From: Sulfurimonas sp.
GTDB lineage: Bacteria; Campylobacterota; Campylobacteria; Campylobacterales; Sulfurimonadaceae
DNA length: 46,346 bases
Direction: 5' to 3'
Assembly (NCBI GenBank): GCA_030949945.1
Contig: JAUZRZ010000043.1
Coordinates: 1-46,346 of the forward strand
Positions within the stretch are counted from its first letter, which is position 1; the number at the start of each line of letters is the position of its first letter. A program made the position numbers and the translations under genes. Under the pieces are notes generated by a model. That model saw only the letters and a list, made by a program, of their open reading frames with translations, had not been told where the DNA came from and searched no databases. Of the stretch, positions 27,175 to 37,081 are shown piece by piece.

Positions 27175-28452
27175 ATGCAAAATTATACAGATAAATTTAA
27201 TACCGCCATTGAAAATACTTTTTATACAAATTTACCACTTCATGAACAAGAGTTCATAAAAGAAAAAGCCCATAAACTCCTCTTTTCAGTCCAAGAGTTA
27301 AAACAAATCATTACCATAGCACGTGACTTAGAGATGTGGAATGAAAAAACAATCAAAGAAATATTTCCTCAACATGAGCAGAAAAAAGTAGTTTTTACTC
27401 GTCTTCGTGCCACTTATGAAGCTATTCAAAATAAAACAAACTCTTATGAAAACTTTACTCTAAAAAATATTCCAAAAGAGCAAAAGTTTACTTTTAAAGT
27501 AGCTGAGAAACAGGGTTTTGGTTTAGGACTATGCCCAGTTGCTAGTGAGAAAACACGTTGTTGTAACCTACTTACTTTAGATGCTGTAGAATCATGTGGA
27601 TTTGACTGTTCATACTGTTCTATTCAGAGTTTTTATAATCAAAACACGATTACCTTTGATAGTAGTTTTAAAGATAAACTACTAAAACTTGAACTTGACC
27701 CAAATAAAACTTATCATATAGGTACAGGTCAAGCAAGTGACTCCCTTATGTTTGGAAACCGTGAAGGTGTCTTAGATGCACTTTTTGAGTTTGCATTTAA
27801 AAATCCTAATGTCATTTTAGAATTTAAAACCAAAAGTGATAATATCAAGCACTTTTTAGAAAATGATGTACCACCAAATATACTCTGCACATGGAGCTTA
27901 AACACAAAAACTATTATTGAAAATGAAGAGCATTTAACTGCTTCGCTTGATAAGAGAATAAATGCAGCTAGAAAACTAGCTGATAAAGGTGTAAAAGTTG
28001 GTTTTCACTTTCACCCCATAGTTGAGTATGTTGGATACCTTAATGAGTATAAAGAGGTTTATGAGAAGCTTATAAGTGAGTTTACTCCTCAAGAAGTTGC
28101 ACTTGTAAGTTTTGGGACACTTACCTTTATTAAACCCGTCATCAAACAGTTACGAGGTCGTGAGTTTAGAACAAAGATTACACAGATAGAGCATGTAGAT
28201 GCAAGTGGTAAAACTTCCTATCCTGATGAAACAAAAGTTGAGATGTTTAAACATGCTTATGAGAGTTTTTCTGATTGGCAAAAAGGGGAAGAGAGAGTGT
28301 TTTTTTATCTCTGCATGGAAGAACATCAAATGTGGGCTAAAACATTTGGCTATCAGTATGCCACAAACAACGACTTTGAATCAGCCATGCTTGGAGCATA
28401 TAGTAAAAAACTAGGTCAAGAATACCTAGTTGGAAGTATTAACCCATTTTAA
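27175..28452 (+). CDS. Radical SAM protein related to spore photoproduct lyase
   Basis: A 425-residue protein with the radical SAM cluster motif C-x3-C-x2-C in ESCGFDCSYCSIQSFY near residue 143. The overall layout (CPVASEKTRCCNLLTLDAVESCG, LEFKTKSDNIKHFLE, WSLNTKTI, GVKVGFHFHPIVEYVGY) matches the spore photoproduct lyase family, which is also found in non-spore formers where substrates are uncertain. TAGAAT ends six bases before the ATG with no ribosome binding site. Confidence 0.82.
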   Translation: MQNYTDKFNTAIENTFYTNLPLHEQEFIKEKAHKLLFSVQELKQIITIARDLEMWNEKTIKEIFPQHEQKKVVFTRLRATYEAIQNKTNSYENFTLKNIPKEQKFTFKVAEKQGFGLGLCPVASEKTRCCNLLTLDAVESCGFDCSYCSIQSFYNQNTITFDSSFKDKLLKLELDPNKTYHIGTGQASDSLMFGNREGVLDALFEFAFKNPNVILEFKTKSDNIKHFLENDVPPNILCTWSLNTKTIIENEEHLTASLDKRINAARKLADKGVKVGFHFHPIVEYVGYLNEYKEVYEKLISEFTPQEVALVSFGTLTFIKPVIKQLRGREFRTKITQIEHVDASGKTSYPDETKVEMFKHAYESFSDWQKGEERVFFYLCMEEHQMWAKTFGYQYATNNDFESAMLGAYSKKLGQEYLVGSINPF

Positions 28453-28636
28453 TTAAAAATGTATCTCCAGCTTCTTGAAGTGTAAAACTATGTTTATCAC
28501 AAAAATCTTCATTCATAGACTCAACCATTTCAAGAGCTTTTTCTAAAGCTGCATCTTTTGAGTCTAACTCAAGATTATTTTCTAAATTACTTCTTCTAAA
28601 ACAACCACACTCTCTATCTACTACTATTTTAAACAT
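28439..28636 (-). CDS. Small conserved-looking protein of unknown function
   Basis: A 65-residue soluble protein starting MFKIVVDRECGCFRRSNLE, with a CGC motif, a central helix (SKDAALEKALEMVESMNEDFC) and a third Cys. The overlap with the convergent radical SAM gene is 14 bases. AAAGGATAAAT precedes the ATG. Composition and start signal look like a real gene; the function cannot be told. Confidence 0.65.
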   Translation of the reverse strand: MFKIVVDRECGCFRRSNLENNLELDSKDAALEKALEMVESMNEDFCDKHSFTLQEAGDTFLIKMG

Positions 28637-28751
28637 ATTTATCCTTTAAATTTTTGAAATAATAACAAAAAGCTCTTTATATGCTCTTAGTTAATCTCTG
28701 TGCATATTTTTTTAAGATATAATTGCATTATTAATATATAAGGTTTCTCTC

Positions 28752-29156
28752 GTGAATAAAAAAGTACTTCTTTTATGTAAAGACAATAGTGCACTCTCTG
28801 TTATGGCAGAAGCTGTGCTCAATAGATATGTTAAAGAAGTAAGTGCCTCAAGTGCTGCTGTAAAAAAAACAAAAGCAATTAATCCTGCTGTTAAAACTGC
28901 ACTGATTAAAGATACATCATGGAATGAAACCTATCATGCAAAAGCTGTTTTAACACTCCTTGAAGAGGAGTTTGATTTGGTTATTGCACTTGATGAGAGT
29001 GCTTCAAAAACTCTGCCTGAGTTTTCAGACAATACTATCGTAATCGAGATAGACTATGAAAATCCAAACTTCGATAGCGCTTCACAGATGGAGAGGTTTA
29101 TCAAAACCTTAAAGATGGAACTTATCCCCATCACTAGAGATATATTAGAATTATAA
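28752..29156 (+). CDS. Low-molecular-weight phosphatase/arsenate reductase-like protein with altered P-loop
   Basis: A 134-residue protein of the LMWP/ArsC fold: VLLLCKDNSALSVMAEAVLNRY stands where active members have CX5R-S. The Cys (residue 9) and the Asn-Ser are kept, but the catalytic Arg of CX5RS is missing, and the usual DP near the end is not seen. It may be an inactive or regulatory member. The start is GTG; a TATAAT box lies about 30 bases upstream. CvfB follows after 23 bases. Confidence 0.65.
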   Translation: MNKKVLLLCKDNSALSVMAEAVLNRYVKEVSASSAAVKKTKAINPAVKTALIKDTSWNETYHAKAVLTLLEEEFDLVIALDESASKTLPEFSDNTIVIEIDYENPNFDSASQMERFIKTLKMELIPITRDILEL

Positions 29157-29179
29157 AATCACAAATACGGAATAACCAC

Positions 29180-30037
29180 ATGACAACAAACAGACAAAGC
29201 GACTACTTAGAACTTGGAGTTATCAATACTTTAATGATTGATAGACTTACGACACCTGGTGCATACTTAATGGCACAAAATGGAGAGGATGTTTTACTTC
29301 CTGGACCCTACCTTACACCCGAGATGAAAGAGAGAACCTTAGTAGATGTATTTCTCTACACAGATTCTGAAGATAGACTTGTAGCAACTACTAAGAAACC
29401 AGTAGCTATGCTTGATGAGTATGCACTCTTTACAGTAGTAGATGTAGCACCTTTTGGTGCGTTTATGGACTGGGGACTGAGTAAAGACCTTTTAGTTCCA
29501 AATATGTTTCAAAAAACAAAGTTTAGTGTTGGAGAAAAACACTTTTTAAAGGTTATCTATGATGAGAGAACACATAGGCTTGTAGGAACTGAAAAAGTTG
29601 GTGATTTTTTAGATAAAAATGTAAAAGGTTTGGCTGTAAACAAAGTAGTTCAAATTCTCGTCATTTCTAAAACACCACTTGGTTTTAAGTGTATAGTCGA
29701 TGACAAATACGAAGGACTCATCTATCATAATGAAATTTTTGAAACTATAAATATAGGTGATAAAAAAACAGCTTATGTAAAGAGTGTTCGTAAAGATGGA
29801 AACATTGACCTTACATTAAGAAAAGCAGGAACTAAAAAGAGTGGTGGTAGTGATGAAAAAGTATTAGCACTTCTTAAAGAAAACAAAGGCATTATGCCAT
29901 ATAACTATAAGAGTGATGCCCAGCTTATAAAAGATGTTTTTTCTTTGAGTAAAAAAGAGTTTAAACGCACACTTACTTCATTGCAAGATGCAGGTAAAAT
30001 TGAAGTAAAAGATACTGGGATATACCTCAAAGGCTAA
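29180..30037 (+). CDS. CvfB-like S1 RNA-binding protein
   Basis: A 285-residue protein matching the CvfB/YitL architecture: N-terminal S1-like modules (ELGVINTLMIDRLTTPGAYL; FTVVDVAPFGAFMDWGLSKDLLVP; GFKCIVDDKYEGLIYHNEIF) and a C-terminal winged-helix (KDVFSLSKKEFKRTLTSLQDAGKIEV). CvfB in Staphylococcus binds RNA and affects virulence gene expression; the target here is unknown. It starts a close run with two small genes. Confidence 0.82.
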   Translation: MTTNRQSDYLELGVINTLMIDRLTTPGAYLMAQNGEDVLLPGPYLTPEMKERTLVDVFLYTDSEDRLVATTKKPVAMLDEYALFTVVDVAPFGAFMDWGLSKDLLVPNMFQKTKFSVGEKHFLKVIYDERTHRLVGTEKVGDFLDKNVKGLAVNKVVQILVISKTPLGFKCIVDDKYEGLIYHNEIFETINIGDKKTAYVKSVRKDGNIDLTLRKAGTKKSGGSDEKVLALLKENKGIMPYNYKSDAQLIKDVFSLSKKEFKRTLTSLQDAGKIEVKDTGIYLKG

Positions 30038-30039
30038 AA

Positions 30040-30246
30040 ATGATTAAGAAAAAATTTAATGAAGATTTACGAGGAAAAGATATAGAGTTTGAGATGCAAA
30101 ACCAAAGATATAAAGCTATTCGTTTTTATCAAGCAAAAATGACACTTGATGTGATGCTTATAGATGATATTGAAAAACAAGGCATCATCAACATACCTTT
30201 TGCACATATACCAAAAGCAACAAAAAAGATAATAAAGCCACAATAG
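30040..30246 (+). CDS. Small basic protein of unknown function
   Basis: A 68-residue protein (MIKKKFNEDLRGKDIEFEMQ...PKATKKIIKPQ), Lys/Ile-rich and without a membrane segment. It starts two bases after the cvfB-like stop, so it is translated in the same operon. No family is recognised. Confidence 0.6.
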   Translation: MIKKKFNEDLRGKDIEFEMQNQRYKAIRFYQAKMTLDVMLIDDIEKQGIINIPFAHIPKATKKIIKPQ

Positions 30247-30247
30247 T

Positions 30248-30370
30248 ATGAGTGAGAAAATTAATCAAGCAAGTAGTGGTGGTGATTTCTATATTTGGGC
30301 TATAATGTTTAGTATACTTATAGTTGGTGTTGGTTATTTAGCCTATGTTAACAAAGATATAGAGAGATAA
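30248..30370 (+). CDS. Small one-helix membrane protein
   Basis: A 40-residue product MSEKINQASSGGDFYIWAIMF then SILIVGVGYLAYV and NKDIER: a short polar head, one transmembrane helix and a charged tail. The ATG begins one base after the previous stop codon, so it depends on coupled translation. It resembles assembly or regulatory microproteins in form only; function unknown. Confidence 0.6.
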   Translation: MSEKINQASSGGDFYIWAIMFSILIVGVGYLAYVNKDIER

Positions 30371-30389
30371 ATACTTTAGGAGAATATCA

Positions 30390-30683
30390 ATGAAAAAATG
30401 CAATTCACTACAAGAAGTTAGATCTGAAATAGATAAGATAGATACAAAACTTGTTGAACTTATTTCTGATAGAAGTCATCTTATTCGTCAAGCTGCTGGT
30501 TTTAAAAACTCTGTTGATGAAGTAAAAGAGAGTGATAGAATAGAGTTTATACTTCAAAGAACTCGTCATAAAGCAATAGAACTTGGCATAAATCCAAATA
30601 TGATAAGTGAGTTATTTACGATAATGATTGATGAAATGGTTGAGATGGAGATATCTGAATTTAGAAATTTAGATGTATTTTAG
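30390..30683 (+). CDS. AroQ-type chorismate mutase-like protein
   Basis: A 97-residue all-helical protein: EVRSEIDKIDTKLVELISDRSHLIRQAAGFKNS, then ESDRIEFILQRTRHKAIELGINPNMISELFTIMIDEMVEMEI. This is the AroQ/PchB pattern, where Arg and Lys residues bind chorismate. AGGAGAATATC precedes the ATG. It could be a free chorismate mutase or an isochorismate pyruvate lyase relative; chorismate mutase is the more likely of the two. Confidence 0.78.
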   Translation: MKKCNSLQEVRSEIDKIDTKLVELISDRSHLIRQAAGFKNSVDEVKESDRIEFILQRTRHKAIELGINPNMISELFTIMIDEMVEMEISEFRNLDVF

Positions 30684-30711
30684 AACGAAAGCTAGCAGGA
30701 ACTAAAAGTTC

Positions 30712-30930
30712 CTACTTGTATCTATAAGTGATACGACCCTTATCAAGTGAGTATGGAGTTAACTCTAGTTTCACTTTATCACCTGGAAGAATTTTAATGT
30801 AATGCATTCTCATTTTTCCAGCAATATGACATAAAATAATATGTCCATTTTCTAATTCAACACGGAAAGTTGCATTTGGTAATGCTTCAATAATCTTGCC
30901 GTCAACTTCAATAACGTCAGCTTTAGCCAT
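30712..30930 (-). CDS. infA: Translation initiation factor IF-1
   Basis: A 72-residue OB-fold factor: [30 protein letters not shown] and [35 protein letters not shown]. It lies 20 bases after map and ends the rpsJ-infA run. An AGGAACT/AGTTCCT hairpin (30697-30713) overlaps its stop codon and lies between two convergent genes. Confidence 0.97.
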   Translation of the reverse strand: MAKADVIEVDGKIIEALPNATFRVELENGHIILCHIAGKMRMHYIKILPGDKVKLELTPYSLDKGRITYRYK

Positions 30931-30950
30931 TTATAAGTCCTTTTTTACTC

Positions 30951-31705
30951 TTAAGCAAGAGATAATATTTCAGCTTTACCGTTGATAACTGCAACAGTAT
31001 GCTCATAGTGTGAACCGCGTAAACCATCGGCACTAACAACATCCCACTTATTTTCTAAAATAATTGGTTTGGAATCTTTTTGACATATCATAGGTTCCAA
31101 ACAAAAAACCATTCCATTCTTTATCTTTGGTCCAGCTTTCGCTTTTCCATCGAGGTAGTTAGGAATTTGAGGTTCTTCATGAGGTTTTCGCCCAATTCCA
31201 TGTCCACAAAAATCTCTCAAAGGTACATACCCAGCTTCAATAATAGTCGATTGTAAAATCTCTGATAACTCTTTAAAACGCATACCCTCTTTAATACTCT
31301 CAATAGCAGTATAAAGTGTATTTTTAGCCAAGCAATAAGTGCCTCATCCTGAGCATCAATTTTACCAACACCAACTGTAATTGCAGCATCACCAAACCAG
31401 CCATCAAGTTCAGTGCCAATATCATAACCAATAACATCACCTTCTTGAAGCTTGTAATCAGTTGGAATACCGTGAATGATGACTTGATTGAGTGAAGTAC
31501 AAACTGCATTTGGGAAACCATATAGACCTTTAAAAGAAGGCTTAGCACCATGGCTACGGATATAATCCTCAGCTTGTGCATCAAGCTCTTTTAAACTTGC
31601 CCCAACCTTTGTGTTTGCTCGCATTAATTCGAGAGCGCCACCAACAATTTTGTTAGCAGCACGAAGTTTTTCAATTTCTTGAGGTTTTCTAAGCGAAATC
31701 GCCAT
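30951..31705 (-). CDS. map: Methionine aminopeptidase (one frameshift)
   Basis: Removes N-terminal methionine. Metal ligands are visible in GYDIGTELDGWFGDAAITVGVG (two Asp), CGHGIGRKPHEEPQIPN (His), FCLEPMICQ (Glu) and HYEHTVAV (Glu nearby). The frame shifts near 31330 in a run of A (GGCTAAAAATAC); joining gives ALIAWAKNTLYTAIESIK and about 251 residues, normal for type I. It follows secY by two bases. Confidence 0.92.
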
Positions 31706-31707
31706 TT

Positions 31708-32971
31708 TTATAGACCGACCGCACTTAATGTTTCATATTTACTCATATAAACCTGTGCTTCAATTTTTCTCATCGTATCAAGTGCAACTTGAACAACGAT
31801 TAAAACTGCAGTTCCACCAAAGAAAAATGGAACACCCATACCCTTTATTATCATAAATGGTAAAGTAGCAACAAGACCTAGATAAAGAGCACCAGTAATA
31901 GTAAGTCTACCAGCAGTGTCATTTAAAAATTCTTTTGTAGCATTTCCGGTACGGATACCAGGAATAAATCCACCTTGGCGTTTTAAGTTATCTGCAATAT
32001 CTTTTGCATTAAATGTAATCGATAGCATAAAAGAATGCAAAGAAAATAACAAATACAAAAGTCAAAAAGTTAAAGAAATAACTATTTGGATTTAAAAAGT
32101 CAGCGATAGCCTGCATAGTAGGATTAGTACTAGAAGATAAAACTGTCATTGGAAACATCAGTATCGCAGATGCAAAGATAACTGGAATAACACCGGCTAA
32201 ATTCACTTTAATAGGAATATAGTTCATTACACGTTTATCTTGGTTTTGCATCATAGTCTTTTTAGCATATGTAATAGGAACACGACGCTCACCTAGTTCA
32301 ACATAAATAATGACTCCTACGGTTCCCAAAATTAAAGCAAGAATTGCTATAACCGTGATGAAACTCATAGCACCAGTGTTTACCATTGTAATTGTTTGAC
32401 CAATTGCAGATGGGATAGCTGATACAATTCCTGCAAAGATAATAAGAGAGATACCGTTACCGATACCACTTTGAGTTATCTGTTCACCAATCCACATAAG
32501 TAACATAGTTCCTGCAAGCATTGAGACAGCAGAAAGAAGTATAAATGTGTTATGATCAGCAAGTATTGCGGAGTTACCACTTGGTCCTGTAAGACTTTGC
32601 AATCCTACACTCACACCAATTGCTTGAATTATAGTAATTACAATAGTCGCATAACGAATAATTTGCATATACTTAACCATACCATCACGCTCTTTTTTCA
32701 TCTGACCTAAAGTAGGAAATGTTGCAGCTAAAAGCTCCATGATAATTGAGGCAGTAATGTAAGGCATAATACCAAGTGAAATAATTGAGAGTCTCTCTAC
32801 TGCGTTTCCGCTGAACATGTTAAAAAGTCCAAGAGCATCTGATTGATGTGAGTCGAAGAAAGAAGCGATTACCGCTGTATCTACACCTGGAACTGGCACA
32901 TAAGCCAGTAGGCGGTAGACAAATAAAAACCCTATAGTAATAAATATTTTATTTACTAGATTTTTATTCAT
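31708..32971 (-). CDS. secY: Preprotein translocase subunit SecY (one frameshift)
   Basis: Channel protein of the general secretory pathway with ten membrane spans. N-terminal LVNKIFITIGFLFVYRLLAYVPVPGVD, the QSGIGNGISLIIFAGI stretch and the late PGIRTGNATKEFLN loop are typical. The frame changes near 32025 between FAFFYA and SITFNAKDIADNLKRQGG; as secY is essential, an error in the sequence is the natural reading. It follows rplO closely. Confidence 0.93.
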
Positions 32972-32976
32972 AATAA

Positions 32977-33378
32977 CTAATTACCAGTTGTAGTAACGTT
33001 ATCGTCTTTAATTTTTGAAGCAAGGTCTTTTGCACCAGCTCCAACTAATTTAACTTTTGCAACTGCAGCACCCATTTTGTGAACACCACGGATTGACTCG
33101 ATAGTAATTTCAGCAAGTTCTGCAACAGCTTTAATTTTTGTAACATTAATAACATATGGCTTCACTAATCTAGAAGTAAATCCTATCTTAGGCATACGTT
33201 TTGCAAGTGGCTGTTGACCACCCTCAAAGTTACGTTTTCTTTTGTAACCTGAACGAGATTTCTGACCTTTTTGACCACGAGCTGCAGTCTTTCCAGTACC
33301 AGAAGCCTGTCCACGACCAACACGTTTACGGTTAGAAGTAGAACCAACAGCTGGTGTTAAGTTTTCAATACCCATCAT
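32977..33378 (-). CDS. rplO: 50S ribosomal protein L15
   Basis: A 133-residue large-subunit assembly protein: [44 protein letters not shown]. It starts directly after the rpsE stop, and a Gly/Arg/Lys-rich N-terminal arm is present. Confidence 0.96.
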   Translation of the reverse strand: MMGIENLTPAVGSTSNRKRVGRGQASGTGKTAARGQKGQKSRSGYKRKRNFEGGQQPLAKRMPKIGFTSRLVKPYVINVTKIKAVAELAEITIESIRGVHKMGAAVAKVKLVGAGAKDLASKIKDDNVTTTGN

Positions 33379-33822
33379 CTATCCTTTAAGTCTACCAAGT
33401 GCTTCGACAGTTGCGCGCACTAGTGTATTAGGGTTGTTAGAACCGATTGATTTTGTAAGAATATCTTGAATTCCTGCAAGCTCAAGAACTGGGCGAGCAG
33501 CTCCACCAGCGATAACACCTGTACCTTCAGATGCTGGCTTAAGAAGAATGCGACTTGCATTATACTTATGCTCAATATCATGAGCTATTGTTGTACCTTT
33601 AATACTTACAGTTGTAAGATTTTTAAATGCATTATCAACAGCTTTACGGATAGCATCAGGAACTTCTTTCGCTTTTCCCATACCATAACCGATAGTACCA
33701 TTTTTGTCACCAACTACGATAAGAGCAGTAAAACGGAAACGTCTACCACCTTTAACAACTTTAGTAACACGACCAATATTTACAATTGACTCTTCAAAAT
33801 CATCTCTGTTAATTTCCATCAT
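33379..33822 (-). CDS. rpsE: 30S ribosomal protein S5
   Basis: Fidelity-related small-subunit protein. The 147-residue product holds the double-stranded RNA-binding-like region [51 protein letters not shown] and the [23 protein letters not shown] core. Short N terminus as in related bacteria. Confidence 0.97.
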   Translation of the reverse strand: MMEINRDDFEESIVNIGRVTKVVKGGRRFRFTALIVVGDKNGTIGYGMGKAKEVPDAIRKAVDNAFKNLTTVSIKGTTIAHDIEHKYNASRILLKPASEGTGVIAGGAARPVLELAGIQDILTKSIGSNNPNTLVRATVEALGRLKG

Positions 33823-33828
33823 GTCTCC

Positions 33829-34185
33829 TTAAAACTTAATTTCGTTAGCACGAAGTGCATCACCAAACGCAGCGATTACGCCGTGATATTGGTAACCATT
33901 ACGGTCAAATACAATCTCAGTGATGTTAGCAGCTTTAAGTGTTGCAGCAAATGCTTCACCTAATGCAGTAGCACCTTCTTTGTTTGCACTTTTACTTATT
34001 GACTTAGAGTTTGCAGCACATAATGTTGTTGCAGTAACATCATCAATAGCTTGTACACTTAAGTAACGATTTGATTTAAATACAGAAACACGAGGAAGTG
34101 TAGCACTACCAGATATTTTTGCACGAATACGTAACTTACGCTTTAAACGGTTAGCTACTTTGCTTTTTAATATTTTAGCATTCAT
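33829..34185 (-). CDS. rplR: 50S ribosomal protein L18
   Basis: 5S rRNA-binding protein, 118 residues: [37 protein letters not shown] and the end [26 protein letters not shown]. Six bases separate it from rpsE. Confidence 0.96.
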   Translation of the reverse strand: MNAKILKSKVANRLKRKLRIRAKISGSATLPRVSVFKSNRYLSVQAIDDVTATTLCAANSKSISKSANKEGATALGEAFAATLKAANITEIVFDRNGYQYHGVIAAFGDALRANEIKF

Positions 34186-34201
34186 ATTTTAATACCTTCC
34201 C

Positions 34202-34738
34202 TTACTTCTTAGCAGTTTTACCGGCTTTACGCACGATATGCTCTTCCATGTATTTCACACCCTTGCCTTTATATGGCTCTGGTGGACGGAAACTTCTAAT
34301 TTTTGCAGCTGCTGAACCTAAAAGTTGTTTGTCATGACTTTTAAGAGTAATAACATTTTTTTCAACACTAGCTTCAAGACCATCAACTAAATCAAAGTTA
34401 ATATCATGTGAGTGACCAAGTTGAAGATTAAGAACTTTACCTTTAACAGCAGCTCTATAACCAACACCATTGATTTCAAGTTGTTTTGTATAACCTGTAG
34501 TTAAACCAACCACAATATTTTGTGATAGTGCTCTATAAGTTCCCCAAAATGCTCTATGCTCTTTTGAATCTGACTTAGTAGCAAAAGTTATAATATTTCC
34601 ATCAACAGTGAAGTCAACATTTCCTTTTGTATCTAAGTCCATAGTTAGTTTACCTTTAGTAAACGTGATAACATCTCCATTTGTAGCAACTTTAATATCA
34701 CTTCCAAAATCTACTGGTAATTTTCCAATTCTTGACAT
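34202..34738 (-). CDS. rplF: 50S ribosomal protein L6
   Basis: Large-subunit protein near the factor-binding site, 178 residues: MSRIGKLPVDFGSDIKV at the start and SFRPPEPYKGKGVKYMEEHIVRKAGKTAKK at the end, the family signature. GGAGTATAGC precedes the ATG. Confidence 0.97.
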   Translation of the reverse strand: MSRIGKLPVDFGSDIKVATNGDVITFTKGKLTMDLDTKGNVDFTVDGNIITFATKSDSKEHRAFWGTYRALSQNIVVGLTTGYTKQLEINGVGYRAAVKGKVLNLQLGHSHDINFDLVDGLEASVEKNVITLKSHDKQLLGSAAAKIRSFRPPEPYKGKGVKYMEEHIVRKAGKTAKK

Positions 34739-34747
34739 GCTATACTC

Positions 34748-35146
34748 CTACCATACCGTACACATAACTTCACCACCAATGCCAAGCTCATAAGCTTTGT
34801 CATTAGAAAGAACGCCATGTGATGTACTAACTATAATTGTTCCATAACCATTTTTGAAACGTTTAATCCCTTCTTTACCTTTATAGACACGACGTCCAGG
34901 CTTAGAAACTCTTTTCATTTCATTGATTACAGTTTTACCATCTTCATTATACTTAAGTACAACTTTGATTGTCTTTTTAACGCCATCTTCAAGAACGTTA
35001 GCTGACTCAAGGTAACCTTTTTCTACTAAGATATTTGCTAATGCTTCAATAGTTTTTGAATGTACTAAAGTAGTAACTGGTAATCTTCTCATACCTGCAT
35101 TACGAACACGTGTTAACGCATCTGATACTAGATCATTAATTGCCAT
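34748..35146 (-). CDS. rpsH: 30S ribosomal protein S8
   Basis: Central-domain 16S binder, 132 residues: [21 protein letters not shown] and the end [31 protein letters not shown]. In E. coli S8 represses the spc operon. Here a 158-base structured gap precedes the gene, which is unusual because rpsN and rpsH are normally close. Confidence 0.97.
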   Translation of the reverse strand: MAINDLVSDALTRVRNAGMRRLPVTTLVHSKTIEALANILVEKGYLESANVLEDGVKKTIKVVLKYNEDGKTVINEMKRVSKPGRRVYKGKEGIKRFKNGYGTIIVSTSHGVLSNDKAYELGIGGEVMCTVW

Positions 35147-35213
35147 TATTTTTCCTTAATGTGGGTGCTTATTAAAAGCACCTGCTATTGTTAGAAGTTT
35201 CAAGTTAGTAAAT

Positions 35214-35296
35214 GTTAACAAAACGCACTAGTGCGTGAGCCCTCCGCTGAGGAGAACCTAGTGTTAACGTAGGATAGATGGGCTTTTGCTCATCTA
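35214..35296. repeat. Three-hairpin repeat, copy C (rpsZ-rpsH gap), inverted
   Basis: Read on the minus strand: hairpin TAGATGAGC/GCCCATCTA (35275-35296), box TACGTTAACACTAGGTT, hairpin CTCC-TCAGC-GGAG (35242-35254), spacer GCTCA, palindrome CGCACTAGTGCG (35224-35235), then TTTTGTTAAC. It is homologous to copies A and B but in the opposite orientation relative to the plus strand. The rest of the 35147-35304 gap has one more hairpin (GGTGCTT/AAGCACC near 35163-35182) and a CTATTGTTAG string shared with 2376-2385. Confidence 0.75.
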
Positions 35297-35304
35297 CCGT
35301 ACTA

Positions 35305-35490
35305 TTACCAACTAGACTTTCTAACACCTGGGATTAATCCCTCATTTGCCATTTTTCTAAAACATATACGACAGATACCGAAGTCTCTAAGTACTGAGTG
35401 TGGACGACCACAGATTTGACATCTTGTGTAACCACGTACTTTAAACTTTGGTGTTCTCGCCGCTTTTGCGATCATTGACTTCTTAGCCAT
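35305..35490 (-). CDS. rpsZ: 30S ribosomal protein S14, zinc-binding type
   Basis: A 61-residue S14 of the short type: [61 protein letters not shown]. Two CxxC pairs (CQIC, CRIC) bind zinc. It begins at the last base of the rplE stop codon, so the two are coupled. Confidence 0.97.
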   Translation of the reverse strand: MAKKSMIAKAARTPKFKVRGYTRCQICGRPHSVLRDFGICRICFRKMANEGLIPGVRKSSW

Positions 35491-36035
35491 TAGTTACTCC
35501 CTTTAGTGAAAGGCATACCCATTTTCTCTAAAAGAGCAAATCCTGCCTTGTCTGAATCAGCTGTAGTAACCATAGTGATGTTCATACCATGAATTTGCAT
35601 GATAGAATCATAAGATACTTCAGGGAAGATTAGTTGTTCTGTAAGACCGAAGTTATAATTACCACGACCATCAAAACCATTTCTTGGAACACCACGGAAA
35701 TCTTTTACACGTGGAAGTGCAATAGCTACGAGACGATCAAGAAAGTTATACATATTATCACCACGAAGTGTTACACGTACCCCAACAGGCATACCTTCAC
35801 GAACTTTAAAACCTGCAACAGATTTGTTCGTGATTACTGTAACTGCTTTTTGACCAGCGATAGTAGTAATTGTATCTTCAATATTTTTAATAAGCTTATT
35901 ATCTTTCATTGCAAAACCAGTACCAACAGAGATGATAATCTTCTCTATTTTTGGAGTTTGCATAGGGTTTTTAATTCCTAATTCAGCTTGTAATTCAGAT
36001 TTTAAACCTAAATATTTTTCTTTAAAACGAGCCAC
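35490..36035 (-). CDS. rplE: 50S ribosomal protein L5
   Basis: 5S rRNA-binding protein, 181 residues: [58 protein letters not shown] and [23 protein letters not shown]. It starts two bases after rplX. Confidence 0.97.
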   Translation of the reverse strand: MARFKEKYLGLKSELQAELGIKNPMQTPKIEKIIISVGTGFAMKDNKLIKNIEDTITTIAGQKAVTVITNKSVAGFKVREGMPVGVRVTLRGDNMYNFLDRLVAIALPRVKDFRGVPRNGFDGRGNYNFGLTEQLIFPEVSYDSIMQIHGMNITMVTTADSDKAGFALLEKMGMPFTKGSN

Positions 36036-36037
36036 TT

Positions 36038-36268
36038 TTATGCCTCCACTTTACGTACATTTGAAGCATCGATAGGCATCTCTTTATTGATATGACCACC
36101 TTTTGCATTCTCTTCAGTTGGTTTGATAGCTTTTTTCGCTATTTTACAACCCTCTACGATAACCTTGTTTTTCTTAGGCATTACTGCAACAACAGTAGCC
36201 TTAGTTCCACGGTCATCTCCAGCGATAATTTCTACAGTATCACCTTTTTTGAAATTAAACTTTGACAT
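36038..36268 (-). CDS. rplX: 50S ribosomal protein L24
   Basis: Assembly initiator with a KOW motif: [46 protein letters not shown]. At 76 residues it is short but within the range for this group. Its first base overlaps the rplN stop. Confidence 0.96.
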   Translation of the reverse strand: MSKFNFKKGDTVEIIAGDDRGTKATVVAVMPKKNKVIVEGCKIAKKAIKPTEENAKGGHINKEMPIDASNVRKVEA

Positions 36269-36636
36269 TAAACAACCTCCGGCGCAAGAGAAACAATTTT
36301 CATAAATCCTGCATAACGTACTTCACGACCAACAGGGCCAAAAATACGAGTACCAATTGGCTCTCTTTTGTCATCTAAGATTACTGCTGCATTGTCATCA
36401 AAACGAATTAATGAACCATTTTCACGTTGAACTTCTTTATGAGTTCTAACGATCACAGCTTTAACAACCTTACCTTTTTTAACTTTAGCAGTTGGAGTCG
36501 CTTTTTTAACAGAAGCAACTATAACATCACCTACTGTTGCATAACGACGCTTAGAACCACCAAGCACTTTAATACACATAATTTCTTTAGCACCTGTATT
36601 ATCAGCTACTACTAGACGAGTAAAACCTTGGATCAT
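36268..36636 (-). CDS. rplN: 50S ribosomal protein L14
   Basis: Intersubunit-face protein, 122 residues: [46 protein letters not shown] and the end [23 protein letters not shown]. One-base overlaps with rpsQ and rplX show tight coupling. Confidence 0.97.
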   Translation of the reverse strand: MIQGFTRLVVADNTGAKEIMCIKVLGGSKRRYATVGDVIVASVKKATPTAKVKKGKVVKAVIVRTHKEVQRENGSLIRFDDNAAVILDDKREPIGTRIFGPVGREVRYAGFMKIVSLAPEVV

Positions 36637-36884
36637 TACTTAGCTCCTAGTACTACTGTTTTAAGTCTAAAAGATTTAGTCTTAGAAAGTGGGCGACACT
36701 CGATTGCAATAATCTCGTCTCCAACTTTAACTTCATTGCGCTCATCATGTACTAGGTACTTTTTGAAACGCTTAACAACTTTATGATAACGAGGGTGCAT
36801 TACACGACGCTCAACAACAATAGATACTGTTTTGTCACCTGCAATAGTTACTACTTTACCTTGAATTTCACGTTTATGTGTCAT
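36636..36884 (-). CDS. rpsQ: 30S ribosomal protein S17
   Basis: OB-fold 16S-binding protein, 82 residues: [44 protein letters not shown] and [20 protein letters not shown]. Eight bases after rpmC. Confidence 0.97.
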   Translation of the reverse strand: MTHKREIQGKVVTIAGDKTVSIVVERRVMHPRYHKVVKRFKKYLVHDERNEVKVGDEIIAIECRPLSKTKSFRLKTVVLGAK

Positions 36885-36892
36885 TTGGGCTC

Positions 36893-37081
36893 CTAGTTTG
36901 CTACTGCAGTAAGTGCAGTATTTATCTTAGCAATATCTTTTTTAGCGACTGTAAGTTCACTAGTGTTTTGAAGTTGCATCATTTTTTGTTTAATCTTAAG
37001 AGTAAACAGTTCTGTTTTTCTTTCTTTAAGCATTGCTTGAAGCTCTGCTACTGTTTTATCTGCTAAATCAGAATATTTCAT
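36893..37081 (-). CDS. rpmC: 50S ribosomal protein L29
   Basis: A 62-residue helical hairpin at the exit tunnel: [43 protein letters not shown]. The start overlaps the rplP end by 14 bases, with GGAG inside the rplP coding sequence as its ribosome binding site. Confidence 0.96.
   Translation of the reverse strand: MKYSDLADKTVAELQAMLKERKTELFTLKIKQKMMQLQNTSELTVAKKDIAKINTALTAVAN

Noticed and set aside
33466..33789. 107-residue plus-strand frame inside rpsE
   Set aside because: Shadow of rpsE; composition matches a reversed ribosomal gene.
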